Part shown: positions 14,762-28,003 of the stretch, piece after piece
How the letters are laid out: every line of letters begins with the position of its first letter
Position numbering within the stretch: the stretch's first letter is position 1
Assembly: GCF_020085105.1 (NCBI RefSeq)
Contig: NC_058046.1
Coordinates: 25,362,675 to 25,426,674, forward strand
Reading direction: 5' to 3'
DNA: 64,000 nucleotides
DNA from: Siniperca chuatsi
Lineage: Eukaryota; Chordata; Actinopteri; Centrarchiformes; Sinipercidae
Translations under genes and position numbers: made by a program
The notes under the pieces: model-generated
Told to the model about the DNA's origin: nothing
What the model saw: only the letters and a program-made list of their open reading frames with translations
The model's database searches: none

Positions 14762-17260
14762 TCCACAGGGCAATATAACAGCAGAAAGCCAAACAGAAAT
14801 GCCAAACAAAAAAATTGAGACAACTTAAAAACATTGAAAAACATGACAAAGGAAATAAAAACAAATGGAAACAATAAAAGCAATAAAGAGACAAATATAA
14901 GGACGACATCACATAAAAGCAAGTCTATAAAAATTTGTTTTAAGTAGTGATTTAAAAGAAGGCACTGATTCTGCGAACCTTGTCTCCTCATGCACGTCGT
15001 TCCACAGTCGAGAGGCCCTGATGGCAAAAGCACGGTCACCTTTAGATTAAAGCCTCGACTTTGGAACAGCCAGAAGGGCCCCACCTGAGGATATTTCCAT
15101 TATGTAGCTTGGAGCCAGACCCATACGTGCTTTAAAAGTGATCAGTAAAATCTTAAAATCAATTCTAAAACGAACAGGGAGCCAGTGGAGAGAATCCAGG
15201 ATTGGGGTGCTGTGATGTCGTCTGTTAAAACCAGTGAGATGCATAGCTGCTGCATTCTGAACTAGTTGGAGGTGAGAGAGTGACTTTTGGTTTATGCCAA
15301 AAAGGAGGGAGTTACAGTAGTTGAGAAGATATTGAAGATAAATGCGGGAATAACTCTTTCCAGTTCAGAGTGTGAGGGCACTGGTTTAATTCTAGAGATG
15401 GTTCTTATTTGGAGAAAACAGGACTGGACAACTTTTTTGATTTGTGATTTAAAGTTTAGATCAGAATCAAACAGTACCCCACATTTCTGGCAGTCACATT
15501 TGCAGACAAAGGACCAAGGCTATTCTCAATGAGACTGATGGGGTTTGGGGGATTGAACAATATGATTTCTGATTTTGAGTTACTGAGTTGAAGAACATTT
15601 GGTGCCATCCAACAGTTGACATCACTGAGACAATCTAAAACAGCAGCTAGGCTTTTTGGGTCACCAGGTTTCAGGGGAAGGTATGTCTTTGTCGTCTGCG
15701 TAGCAATGAAAAGAGACGTTGCATGTAGAGAATGTAGAAAATAAAATTGGACCTAAAATTGAACCTTGCAGTACACCACAGGTAATGTGAGTTGTAGAGA
15801 ATGAGTAGTTACCTATGGTGACAGCGTAGGTTCTTTCTAAAAGGTAAGACTAAAACCAACCCAGGTTTTAAGATGGTCAATTAAAATGGCATGATCTACT
15901 GTGTCAAAAGCTGCACTTAGGTCTAAAAGAAGTTCATGGGTTACCTTGAGGAGGGCAGTTTCTGTGCTATGTAGATCTCTAAAACCTGACTGAAATGTCT
16001 CAAAGATGCTATTATAACCACGTTTTCTAAAACTTTTAATAAAGTGAAAGTTCAAAAATTGTAGTTGCCTTATATCCTTGACTCTATTTGAAAAAAAATG
16101 TAAAAACTTCTCACACAAATCTTGTGAGGTGTCTGTAAAATTACAGGGGGAGGGAGTGATGACCGAGTTTACCTTAAATAAAATTCTGGGGTTAGAGTGA
16201 TTTGCTAAAATTAAATTAAAGAAATTAAAGAAGGTGTTCTTGCTTCTTTAACTGCCATTTCAGAGTTTTTCATTGCATCATTCCAAAGCTTTTAAAGAAA
16301 CATGTAAACCTGTTTTTTTCCATTTTTGTTCCTTTCTCCTACAGTCTCTCTTTAATTCCTGGGTGGATTCATTTAGCCAGGGCTGGGGTGTTCTATTTGA
16401 CTTTTTGTCTTTGTAGGGGGCAGAGAGTCCAGGATAGTCTGACAGATGTCATTAAAAAGGGACACCAGCTCCTCTGTGTTCAAATGTGGATTAAAGGCAG
16501 TTAAAGAAGCAGCAGTAAAATGCTCAGAAAACTTGCTAGCAGACGCAGAGTTAAATACCCAGCAGCAGACAGGTGTACTGTGATTAATGGGTAGTTGAGA
16601 TAAAACCACACTGAGTAAAACTGCCTTATGATCAGACACACAGATATCCTTTCTCTCAAAGTTGTCAGGGCTGAGACCACTGCACAGAACCAGAAGTCAA
16701 GGGTATGGGCCTTTGCACGAATGGGTTCTTGTATTGCCTGAGTGAGGTTAAAAGATTCCAAAGTATCCATAAAATCAGTGACAAAAGCATGAGAAGGGCA
16801 GCAGACATTTATGTTAAAATCACCTAAAATAAGTCATACTTTGATATGATTTGATTTTTGCTCAGCAAACTCTTAGATGAAAACATTGTTTGGCCTGGGC
16901 GGTGTGTGGATAATTAAAATGATCACTGCATTTAGAGAGTTTACCATAAAACCAAGATGTTCAAATGATGTAAAACTATTATGTATAATGGGAGTGCATT
17001 TTAAAAAATTCTGTAAATAACAGCAACCCCCCCGCCTGACATCCGGGGTTGATGGAGGTGTGTAAAATCAGGCGGGGTTGCTTCAATGAGAGGACTACAG
17101 TCTCCCTAGGATAACCAGGTCTCTGTGATGATAAAAAATAACTTATTAAAAGTAATAAAATCCTGACATAAGAAAGATTTTTTATTTAGGGATTTGATAT
17201 TTAAAAGACCAAAATTCGCAGCATTAAAAAAGAGAACAGGGAGTAACAGAGGTTGCAGAG
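14762..17260 (-). mobile_element. Minus-strand L2/CR1-group LINE, endonuclease end and RT, inactive
   Basis: Read on the minus strand, this is a degenerate non-LTR retrotransposon. The end of an endonuclease-like domain lies at about 16500-16840 (DTLESFNLTQAIQEPIRAKA and SDHKAVLLSV). A linker follows, then reverse transcriptase with [20 protein letters not shown] and [20 protein letters not shown] at about 15870-16020, a GSILGPI-type block at about 15740-15790, and a degenerate YADD near 15690. The C-terminal LHWLPVRFRIDFKIL is at about 15170. Several stops and frameshifts break it. Its 3' end abuts an AAT array. The family is close to, but not the same copy type as, the plus-strand LINE at 7.4-9.3 kb. 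Confidence 0.85.
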
Positions 17261-19305
17261 GGATAATTTGTTATGGTTAGCAGCTGAGGGGTGTGATGTT
17301 AAGCATGCTGGAGTGGGTCTTTGATAAGAAATGATGGTGGTTATGAAAGTAGGCATACTAGCCAGGGACCTGTGGGGGGAGCTCTCATGGGAATCAGTAT
17401 GCTGAGGCTGTGCCGGAGAGGAATCCAAAACACCCTTCCCACCTTTTTCCTTCATTATTTTTCAAGAAACAGCAGCATTGAGCTTAGAGCTGGTTTAGTA
17501 ATTCTCCAAGCAGATTAGGATGCCTACTGCATGCTTGCAGGGGATTGGGCACACAAGCACAGAGTCCAACAATACAGCAAGACAGATTACCTATCCACAG
17601 TGGCACACGGCTGACCAAGGCTACAGGAAAAAATGTATTACTGCTGATTTTTTCTTATAGTTTTACATTTAAAACCACTCAGGCATTCATAAACACTCAT
17701 GATGATACTCTTTCCAGATATGCAGCACATGCATACTTTACAATGCACACACATGCTAGCACGCACATCCTGTACACACCAGTAGCCAAGCACTTGAGCC
17801 TGATCACCTGGTGTTGATCTCCTCTGTTTGTCATATTACATTCTTAACAATACATAGTATTATCTATAAATACAATTATATGAGCATTCACATAGATGTA
17901 TTAAGGCTTGTTTTCACCTCAGAGACAATCTGCTCTGGTGTGTAATGTTCATTTAAACAGAAATGCCAACCTTGGCATGTTGGTCTTCTGCGCCTGCACT
18001 CACTGGAGAAACTGACATGTATGATTTCTCCCTTTATGACAAAATCCACTAAATGAAATCTGGCTCAGAAACAGAAAATTAATCTGCAATTTCTGTTCTT
18101 TTTACAATATCAGAATATTTTACGTTTTATATACATGTGTTTGGTCCTCTAATACTCGTCATTCTCTCTACAGTGGGGCACGCTTGCAGTAAATATTGAA
18201 TCCTAAAATAAACATTATCCTCAATAACTGCAGTTATAATAACATAAGGATCTCCTTTAGTTTGTAACACTGATGCTTTCTTTACCTACTGTTGTGGCTG
18301 CTCTTCTCACATAAACAAGCAAACAGAAATATCATGTCAAGGAAAACTACATAATTCCCAAACCTGTAATGAATGCTTACAGCAAAGCAACAGGCGATTT
18401 GTGTGTGACATGACTTTATCTTCATGGCCGTATCCAGGTTTTTAGGAATTCTGAGGACATGAGTTCAAGTTGGCCCCTATGCCACCCTCTACTTACCTCA
18501 GAAAACCATGACCAAAAAAAGTCATAAAAATGCAGTTTTAATTTTTGTCAAATGTTACATTTTCAAAACATTTTTATTGTTTCACATAAAGGTCTAAACA
18601 CTGTTTAAAGCCTTCCCCACACTGCCAAGATTAAAATTCTGGCGAGGAAATACTGAATCATGTATTTGTGTAGTTATTATTGGCTCAGATAAAAAACATA
18701 TTGAGTCTAAAAATACTGAAATTAGCTTATGAAATACCCACCATGTGTAAGGTTTAAGCTGTAGAATGTAAACTTCCACTAGATAAACCTCTAAAACCTC
18801 TAAATTTCCACAAAAAACACAGAGGACTGACCTCAGTGTCCTCAGTGGTCTATATAATGAGCACAAGTATGAATTTGAACTATGTGATCCATCCCCATCT
18901 GCTCTGCTGAGGCAAAAGTAAACACAGAGCTGTTACGTTTCCGTCCATTATTCCCACAACTCCTAAGCTGCAACAATACAGTTTCCTATGAAAAATCTAA
19001 TTGGAGTTTGCTGTCGAATAACACCTCACATATGTTGCACAATTGCCCATTTATTGACTGCAAAATGTTCATACAAGTCATACATGCACACACAAAGGGT
19101 GCTGGTTCTGCACTAGTGAAAGCTGTATCTTCATGTCCACACAGAGCAGGTCTGACCCAGTCTAAGGGCTCGGAGTCCCAGAGGGCCAGCGAGGGTCTCA
19201 GGGCCCCAGTGGTTGAGAATAGCTAGGTGATCTATATTCATTGGCCAGCTTTGGAGAGGCCTGCTGTCATGGCCTCCCCACCCCCCATGGCAGACCAGAC
19301 CAGGG

Positions 19306-19342
<37 letters not shown>

Positions 19343-20514
19343 TGCTCCTCATGGCACTAATGCAGTCTGACAGAGATGAATGAAGCTGGACCACACAGTT
19401 TTCAGCAATGAGGGGTCCAGAGAGCAGAGAGAGAGTCATCTGCATAAAAAGGCAAAGAGAGAAGAGATGGAGAACATGTAGGTGAGGAGAGACTGCAGGG
19501 GTGAGGAGAGAGAGGGAGGGAGAGAAACAGATAAGATGAGGGAAAAGAGGGACTAGAGGGGGAAGGATGCAGGTGTTGGACTGGGCCTACAGAGAAGAGG
19601 GGAGGAAGGAGGGGAGGTATGACCCACTCTTTATTGGCACTGCATCTGCATTGGAGGTGAAGATGGAGGAGATCATTAAGGTAAGAGACAAAGAGAATGA
19701 TGATACAGAAAGAAGACAAAATATAGTGAGAGAGGAAAGAAAAGGGGGAGAAAAGATGCACATGGACGAGAGATAGTGATGGGCAGTCTGGAAAGGGTTT
19801 TGCAGAAGAAGGAGGAGGAAAAACAGGGAAGAGGATGAGCTGGGAGAATGATTTGAGAAATGGGGGCTAGTCCCATTAATGTTAATCGAACAGCCCTGAC
19901 AGATCCTAATGAAGGTTTCATAAGAAGGGTTATTCATGATTTCTCCTCATGCTGTCAATGTCACATATCCACACCAGAGCTGGAGTGGCAGGAGCCAAAG
20001 TGTTCATCTTTGTCTGTTATCCATTACTTTGTTCCCTCAATGAAATTTTCCCACAGAAAGGGTGATATTTTAAAATAAATACAAAAATAAGAAAGCAGAC
20101 TCAAATATGTCTAGGTGCTTGCCGGGCTGCTGATAACAGGAGGCCTGTTTCAGCTTAGAGTCCTTTTAAATCAGATTACAGCTGAAATAAGCTTGTATGT
20201 TTGTCGCCATACACGACATGGCACAAGTATAAAACAACAAGTGTGGACTGTACATTTGAAAATGTCACGGATTAAGGCAACCAATCAAACAAAGAGGCCT
20301 CTCTCTCACAGAACTCTCCAGAATATTTGTCTTTCTGATTCTTTCCTACTACTTGAAAGAAAAGAGTAGGTTAAGACTAAAATAAAGATGCAGAGTTTAA
20401 AAGTAAAACCGTAGCAGATATTTTAGATTACGTCTTGTGGGATTATATTTTACATTCTGTCTTTTTTTTTTTTTTTTTGTTTCCAGTGGAGGATTTTTGG
20501 TCTTGTTTTTTTGT

Positions 20515-20604
20515 TTGTTAGTTTGTCTTTTAGCAGGATCTCAAAAAACACTCAAAAGATTTCACTGAAATTTGGTGAAAGGTAAGGTCATGGGCCAACA
20601 TAAA
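20515..20604 (+). repeat. Fragment of a dispersed fish repeat
   Basis: The segment with GTCTTTTAGCAGGATCTC, then CACTGAAATTTGGTGAAAGG and CATGGGCCAA, resembles a frequent fish interspersed repeat whose consensus has the same three blocks. The limits are approximate and the class is not assigned. Confidence 0.4.
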
Positions 20605-23600
20605 GTCTGACCATCTCAGCAGAGTTATGCGCTCTCTGAGTGCTTGCTAGTTTAAATATGTAATTCTGTATCTAGTGCTTGGTTTAAAGATGTGTTCAGT
20701 TAAGTTTAGAGGCTGCACGTAAAGTCAATGCAATGATGCAAGTGGATGCAAATTCACCCTGTCAGACACATCTGAGTTTGGTGAGTTCTGAGAACAGTCA
20801 TTGTCTGAGCTGATTCACAAACACACAAAGCTACTCTTCACATGGTTGGTAAATAAACAACACACAATAAACACTCCGGTAGTCAAAATTGTGTGAATAC
20901 TGCAAGGTGAAAATTTGCAGTCTGAACACACCTTAAATCTGGGTGAGACAGAACAGTAATTGAAATTTGAAATGTTCTTTTAATGCTTGGTGGATTCTTT
21001 TATGTCATTATGAAATCCTAAAGAGACTGTCACATACTGTAGGATGGTACAGTATGATACTGTGGTTCCAGGTTTATAGGATCTGTGAAGTATTACATAT
21101 GTAACTTTGAAGAGTGATGAGACCTTATGACCACCATGTGTACACCCCATACCTGGTCATAATAATGTTCTGTAGAGGACGTGCACACATACAGTCCTTC
21201 GTTCCCTTTCTGCCATGCGTCTAAGTTGGCAGCAATGATGTGTTTATGTAACATATGCACCATGCTGGTTCCCATTATGGACCCGGGGCTCTCTCACCTC
21301 CCTCCTCCACTCGCCACGATTAACAGCACTCTCCTGTCAGACTAATGACCATGCCAGAAAGCAGAGAAAGAGAAAAAAGCGGGAGGAAAAAGAGAGAGAC
21401 GGGGTGGTTATGAGAGAGGAAGAATGAGAGGGAGATTGCGAGATTGAAAAATGATATTAATAAGGGAATGAAGTGAGAGGGGAAAAAAGAGGAAGCTACA
21501 GAAAAAAGGGGTGATCAGAGAGGCTGTCATTGTACACAGTCAGCCATCAGATCTTGAAGCAATCAGGTTTTATGCAGAGAAAGCAAGTCCCCACACTGTG
21601 AAGATGGCCTGACCTGCATATCAGAGGTCTCTGTAGAAAGGGAGTCCAACAGATTTCATACTGTTTCAAGTTTGAGGGGTAAAAGAACATTTCTTTATTC
21701 TTCATTAATACAAAGGAATCATTTTTCTACGAATTTAAAGTTGATCACATGAGAGAGAAACTTCAAAGCATCCATAATGAGATCATTTGTCAGTAATTGC
21801 TTAGAGCATGTAAGATCAGTCATTCTGGCTTTATATGCTGATGTGTTGGTTTGTCTCATGTTTCTGTTTGTTGGACCACAGTGGAACTAAGGCATTTGGC
21901 TTTATTGTGCTTCTCTCCCCAATAAATTTAACTACAACAGAGCAGAGATTTATGGTGTATTTTTAAGCAATCGAATAAAATATATCAATCAACAATGAGC
22001 TAATCTGTAATTTCCTGCATACACACTTACTGTTTAGACCTGTAGATGACCAAATTCCCCTGAAACCCATTTTTCTCTAACAAATGTCGTGTTTACTCCT
22101 TTTTGCACAATTTAGGAGTTCATACATTCTGAGTTGTATTAAAGAGCTGCAGAAATGTCACAATTTGCCGGTAAATGTTGGCTAGGAATGGACTCGTTCC
22201 ATCTCTCCGACAACCTTGTACCATACAGACACAATATACAGTACAATGCAGCTGCAGTCAGCCTTGAGTGAAACAGTGATGACAAGATTATTAAATCTGA
22301 TAGCGTTGCAGATGTTGTGCTCCTGTATAATGTGTTAAATGAAAGAGAACCAAGGTAAGATGATAACGATGACCCCGGTGAATGCCCAACCACTAAATGC
22401 CTATTTGTACAGCAAATGAATGCATGTACAGTGTCACATTTAAGCACTTTGAGAATTAATGTCCATGAATGATGATCAGGAATGATTCCATCAGCTTGTT
22501 AATAAATCATTTACTGCTGCTTCCCTGTATCTGGGCTAGATTAGTGGGGGAAATTCATAAAATTGGGGGGTGGGGGGTGGGATGATGGAGGTTGCTGTGG
22601 CAACACTAATGATACCCACCCCCTCTGTCTATGTGTGCTGGCCCTGTCCTCAAGATACTATGTAATTGCGGCTGCTGCAGAGGTTGGTGGAAAGATCTTT
22701 GATTTAATGTGGTGTATATGTGAGGTGGTGTTTGCTGTCTCAAGAAGAAAATTCCAATTCAAGACACTTTTTCTTTTCTCTGACAGTTAAGATTTGTGAT
22801 CTTGAGCACTTGAGCAAGTTACTGCCAAACATTTAAAATTAAAGTGCCAAGAGTGTGATATATTTGATTTAATTAAGCTGGAGTAAAAGCATTACAACAT
22901 CAACAAATGGAAAACAAAGCACCAAAGGCATGTTCATGGAACATGTTCTCATTATCTGATGGAAGAGTGTGTACAACTATAAAAAAAAATCCATCAGGGT
23001 CCAAACGCTAAAACATTTTACAGTCGGCAAATCGATGCTAAACTTTCAACTGTTTTCTTTTGACCAAAATCCTTATTGAAATGACAAACAAAAGTGGATA
23101 ATCAGTTGAAGAAATGTGGCATTTAAAAGTATTATCCAGTGTGTCTTTGTGAAACACAGTTATATGTTGTCGCTGTCAAGTGAACATTTTTGATCTCCAA
23201 AATGTTATTTTGAAAGAGAAGAAGACATTTCAGATTGACCACTGTGCATTTTTGTGTTCTGGTTTCATATACCCAAGGACTCTAACAGTTTTCTCAACAC
23301 ATAGAGAGCCCTGTAATCATGTAGAAGTGAAAATGTGAAAACCACCAGAGGTGGAGCTGCAGGTATTCAAGTGACAACACAAATGTGTTTTCACTACTTT
23401 AATCCTGTTTCATGTTCAGTATTTACTCGTGTTGTATACCATTTGCTCAATGTGTGTTTACATATGCGTAAATGTGCGGATGTCTTCCTGTGTGTCTGTG
23501 CATACTCATTCTGGTGTCACTCTGCAAACACTATGCTGTCGGCACGTGTTCTCAGTTTATCTGCCAGGATAAGAATGCTAGACGACTGGGCTCGCTATCA

Positions 23601-24602
23601 TTCAAATTAAGTTTATCTTTTAACTGGGGTGTTTTCTTGCTCTTTAAAATTCTGCAATGCTTCAGAACCAATCATAGTAGCTATTTCACATTGATTTAAA
23701 AACCACTAGTCTTTTCCTGTGTGAGCAAAAGGCAGGCATAGTGATGCTTAGGCCACATCCATCTGACTGGGATGAGATGACTGAGGAGCTCGGGCTGTTG
23801 GTGTGGGCTTAGACCCATAGGCTGATTACTGATTACCACAGTACTGCTGAGTATGCTAAAGCACATAGGCTCAAGGTGGGCTGGGTCACTATGATTCAGG
23901 GAAGGTGGGCGTTGTGAATTGGAGAGCGAAGGAGGTGAGAGGGCCACTGAGACCCCACCAAGAGAAAGAACTGCTGAGGTGGACCGAGTAAAGCCATTCC
24001 AGGCTTAATCGTCTCCCTCCTCTGCTCTCTGCATCCTGCCTCCCTGCATACCCAGACAGGAAAACTGATTAGGAAATTGTTCACATTTTAAAGGAAACAC
24101 ACGAGGAAATGACATAAATATTACAGAACTGCAATGTTTGGAGCAGTGCTTGGGAGATTCGCTGTTAAAAGTGTCAATCACAGATACAGAGCTTGAAACG
24201 CTGGAAGAAAGAGGCCACAGAGGAAACCTGAAGAGAACCCTGTCAGTATGTTTAGGGTCGTGGAGTCTAGTCTTGAGGGGGAAGAGGTTCAACAGACTTA
24301 AACACAAAAAGAAAATATGCTTTAGTAGAGGAAACCCTCAAAAAATGCTGAGTTCAACTTTAATCCAATGTGCATGTGTGTAAAGACCCAGAGTGAAGAT
24401 TATTAAATCCATTTGTGTGCGTGTGTGTGCATGTGTTCATCTGTCCCCTTGAGGTAGCTCATGGTTTTATTGCCCGTCGTCTTATTGCCACGGTGTAGCT
24501 GTCCAATCGCTGGGGGTGAGACCATAATGAAGTTGTCTTTTATTGGTTTAGCAGTCAAAGTCAAGAGGCCACTTCCCAGCAGCAGGACACAGCTTTTATG
24601 CA

Positions 24603-24605
<3 letters not shown>

Positions 24606-24639
<34 letters not shown>
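24606..24639. repeat. (GT)n microsatellite
   Basis: A pure GT run followed by GAGAGA. A second shorter GT-rich tract lies at about 24414-24434. Confidence 0.95.
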
Positions 24640-24645
<6 letters not shown>

Positions 24646-24966
24646 ATAAAAGAGAGACAGGAAGCGAGAGATAAAGTGAGTTCCACTTTATCTTACATAC
24701 ACTGGTATTATATTTGTAGGGAGAGTATAGGCTTGCAGGCATACACTTGTACAAACACATGCAATAACCCATCAGACGACTTTAAAGCCTTAAATTTATT
24801 TATTATACGGCTCCTGTTAGCCATTGGATATTATTCATTTTTGTTCACATGGAAATCAATTGGCAGATCGAAACTTGCTTGAATTCTGTAATAATCACAG
24901 TGAACCTCAAATCTGTTAATTTGTTAAAATATATTAAAGTTACATTACCTTGTGTGGTCACATAAT

Positions 24967-25441
24967 TTAAAGGGTCAATTCACCTAAATTACAAAATAGA
25001 TATTTTCTCATTTACCTCTAGTGACCTCTACCACAGTGAGGTCTTGGCATTCAAGATATGTTGAGTTAGATTTTTTTTAAATGAAATTTTTCAATGCTGT
25101 GAACACCACAAAAGAAGTTCCATTCAATTCCATTGCATTGGTGTGGAGGCAAAAAATCCCAGAGACAGATATCTTACATAACGAAATAGGTAAGTGAGAA
25201 TCTGCAGATTTGGTGTTTACGGTAATGGATTACACAGTTCAAGTAAGTTTCAAAAGTCTGCTAATTAATTTCCATATAATACAGAAATGAAAGAAAACCA
25301 GGAGCTGCTTGGAAAGTCAGAAATAAATTCAAAAATTTAAAACACAACAGCATGGTTTACAAAGTCACTAGATGTAATGCAAATGTGATTTGTAGTAAAT
25401 AGACTAAAACATGAAAAACAAGTGGAATGGTCCTTTTTTAA
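24967..25441. mobile_element. MITE-like element with TTAA ends
   Basis: The left end is TTAAAGGGTCAATTCACC. The right end (25412-25441) reads in reverse as TTAAAAAAGGACCATTCCAC, so the two ends are imperfect inverted repeats, each with a terminal TTAA. TTAA target duplication is the hallmark of the piggyBac superfamily, so a non-autonomous piggyBac-like origin is inferred. No transposase is present. The sequence begins like a repeat that is widespread in fish. Confidence 0.5.
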
Positions 25442-25464
25442 AGGACCATACCACTTGTTTTTCA
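25412..25464. repeat. Near-perfect palindrome at the element end
   Basis: Arms 25412-25435 and 25441-25464 are reverse complements over 24 bases with one mismatch, separated by 5 bases and centred on a TTTTTTAAA tract. The left arm is the terminus of the element at 24967-25441. The right arm is an inverted copy of the same terminus. Confidence 0.85.
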
Positions 25465-25951
25465 CTTGTTATACTTGTGCAAATTAATGAGCTGCAGAGA
25501 AAACATCACTATAAGGCAGGATAACAGCCATCAGGGGCCATTCAAAGAGGACTGACCAATGACACGACATGACGAAATGCCACAGTAGAGGGTCTTATGA
25601 CCTCAGCCTCACTGCCACACTAAATCAATAATCATTAACACTGTAGCTATGTAAAGTTAATTACATACATAGTGTTTTCAAAGCATTACACTGAGTCACA
25701 CAAAGGAGAAGCTGAAATGTTTGCATTAATTGATTGCACGGAGCCCTTCTTACATCCCGTTGTACCAATGCTTTTGAGATATAGATCATCCACATTTCGT
25801 TTGTGCTCATCTGGGGAAAATTGATATTGCTGCGGAAGCAAATATTAACACAAAATAGATAAGCTCCTCGTCTTTCGCTCATGTGAAATCTGGAATCCAC
25901 TCACAGGTTGCAAGCCACAGCATATTTACCCTCCTGCCTGCCTGCCATGCA

Positions 25952-25987
<36 letters not shown>

Positions 25988-27573
25988 GAAACACACAAAC
26001 AGTATCGCTGCCAGGCAGGGTGGAATTACCAGCTATATGTTTCAACTTGCCCAACAACATTCCCCAGAAACCATGGCAACCTGGAAATAGCAAGAGAGTG
26101 TGTGGTGTGTTTACTTCCCTTTAAGGATCTCCAGTGCCCATCAGCCTTACACAGTCTGACTGACTGCACTGGCCCTCGCTGGAGCCACTCCACATCTTTC
26201 AGGAGCTGAATAGGGTCAAGCCTGCATGGCAACAATCTCTTCTTCCTTTGTGGCTCTCTGGGATCCTTAAAAGAAACCAGGAGGGCATAAAACTCATTCA
26301 CTGACTCACCCACTCACTTGCACACTCACACACACACACACAGCCATGTACAGCTGCAGAATGTGGTGGTCTTGTGGGAATGGAAGGGTAAGTGCAATGC
26401 AACCTCAAACTGACCCTCGGTTGAATGAAGGTGAGTACATTTGTGCGCGCACACATACATACACACACACACACAATAAACTAAAGAAGGACTCAAGCAC
26501 CCTGTTTTAAAGGGGAATCCAGCATCACCATCTAACTCTATCTATCTTTAACCCTTTCCAATAAGTAGCTGGTATATTTTGATACCTTGGTTGTATACAG
26601 TTGAACATGGATTCAGGGCGAAGACAGCTAAGGGTCAGTTTACACACCTCTCCCTCTCTCTTTCTCTCCTCAATTATTTATACACTATAACATCCTCTTC
26701 TGCTCCCAGCCAATCATCATAAGCTGAGAATGAGGAGAGGAGGCTTTGGGGAGGGCATGGAGAAACTTGGGAGTGAAGAAAGAGCTAATGAATCCGTGGC
26801 CTCCGTAAGAAGCTGCCTCTCACTCATTCACTGTGAGCTCCATTATCTCCTGGAAGGTATCAGACGCGGAAGTATCTGATTCCACAGGCATAAACTGATG
26901 ATGGTACACACACACATACACATGTACACTCATTACATACACTTGCCTTCACTGAACAATACCGCCACAATTGCTGTGTAAGCATTAGCATAGTAATGAT
27001 GTCTTGAATACAGGGTCAGGCACAGCTCTTAGGTTATTAGAGCCACTCCAGGTGCCTTAAATCTTGAAATGACCCTATTTCACCATGGCTGCAGGTTCAT
27101 TTTATGTGTCAATGCAACATTTTTCTAAGGGCTCACTGATATTCATGGAATATATGCAACTGAAAGTAAAGCAGGCTAACTGTGGCATACCATGTGTGAA
27201 AGTGCAAAGGTTTTTGAAGAGGAGCAGATTAGGATGCTTACCTAGATGAAAAAATAAAGTGGGAGAAGCACCCAAAGCAATAAAGCATGGCTCAGCTTGC
27301 AGAATGGCTTGATAGATACTGGAAAATGGGAAAACGTTGGATAGGTTTGCTAAGTATGTTTCTGTCAATGTTGTGATTATTGTGTCAGCATTAAGTGGAC
27401 CAAATTGAATTTTTATGTAGGAGGAAGCAGAAAAGGGTCTGTGGTGATTAAATGTTTTAAAAAAGTGCTCTTTGTTGAGGAACATCCACAGACAAAAACT
27501 TCAAGACACCTTTTCATCCAAAAAGTTTTCTATTATGATCTCTATTTCATGATAAAATTATTTGAGAACATAT
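25465..27573. other. Non-coding intergenic stretch
   Basis: No gene is recognised. CA microsatellites lie at 25956-25985 and, shorter, near 26325 and 26460. The block at 26700-26900 is non-repetitive and of balanced composition, with no coding frame; it is a candidate for conserved non-coding DNA but without direct support. Confidence 0.6.
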
Positions 27574-28003
27574 TTAAAGGGGTACTCCTGCAGTTTAGTA
27601 TCACACTTCCATCAAGTTGGGGAACTCACAGGAGGCAAATAAATGCAGCAGAGGCCAAGATGTCCAGATTTTTAGTCCCTAGTATGGGTCAAGCTCCAAA
27701 AACACTGGATCCTACACGTCCCATAATGCAACTTGATAGTCTTTTATTAGAACCTCTCCGCCTCCTAAATGCCCACATCTTTCAAACTCCACACCTCCAG
27801 TTTGTAACACAAGCTTTCTGTGAAAAACGTCACATTTTCAAGCTCAAGGCGAGATAACCCTGATGACATCACAATTACATCATCGGGGTTAGTTTTTTTA
27901 AACTTTTGAAAGCGCCACGGAAGGCTCACAATCTAGTGGAGTAGAACTCCTCATGATGAACAAACTGAGCATCATGTATAAAATTGGTGGAATGCCCCTT
28001 TAA
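27574..28003. mobile_element. MITE-like element with TTAA-flanked inverted ends
   Basis: The left end TTAAAGGGGTACTCC and the reverse complement of the right end, TTAAAGGGGCATTCC, agree at 13 of 15 positions. Both ends are bounded by TTAA at 27574-27577 and 28000-28003. The 430-base interior has no transposase frame. This is the form of a non-autonomous piggyBac-type element. It is distinct in sequence from the one at 25.0-25.4 kb, apart from the shared TTAAAGGG start. Confidence 0.65.

Larger units (their letters stand above)
17261..24966. other. Non-coding intergenic stretch
   Basis: No gene is recognised. It contains GT microsatellites at 19309-19339 and 24606-24639, a T-run at 20462-20478, and a purine-rich block at 19430-19830 that generates spurious Ser/Leu-rich frames on the minus strand. 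The blocks at about 19120-19300 and 19850-20000 are non-repetitive, with homeodomain-type ATTA cores, and could be conserved non-coding elements; this is impression only. Confidence 0.6.
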
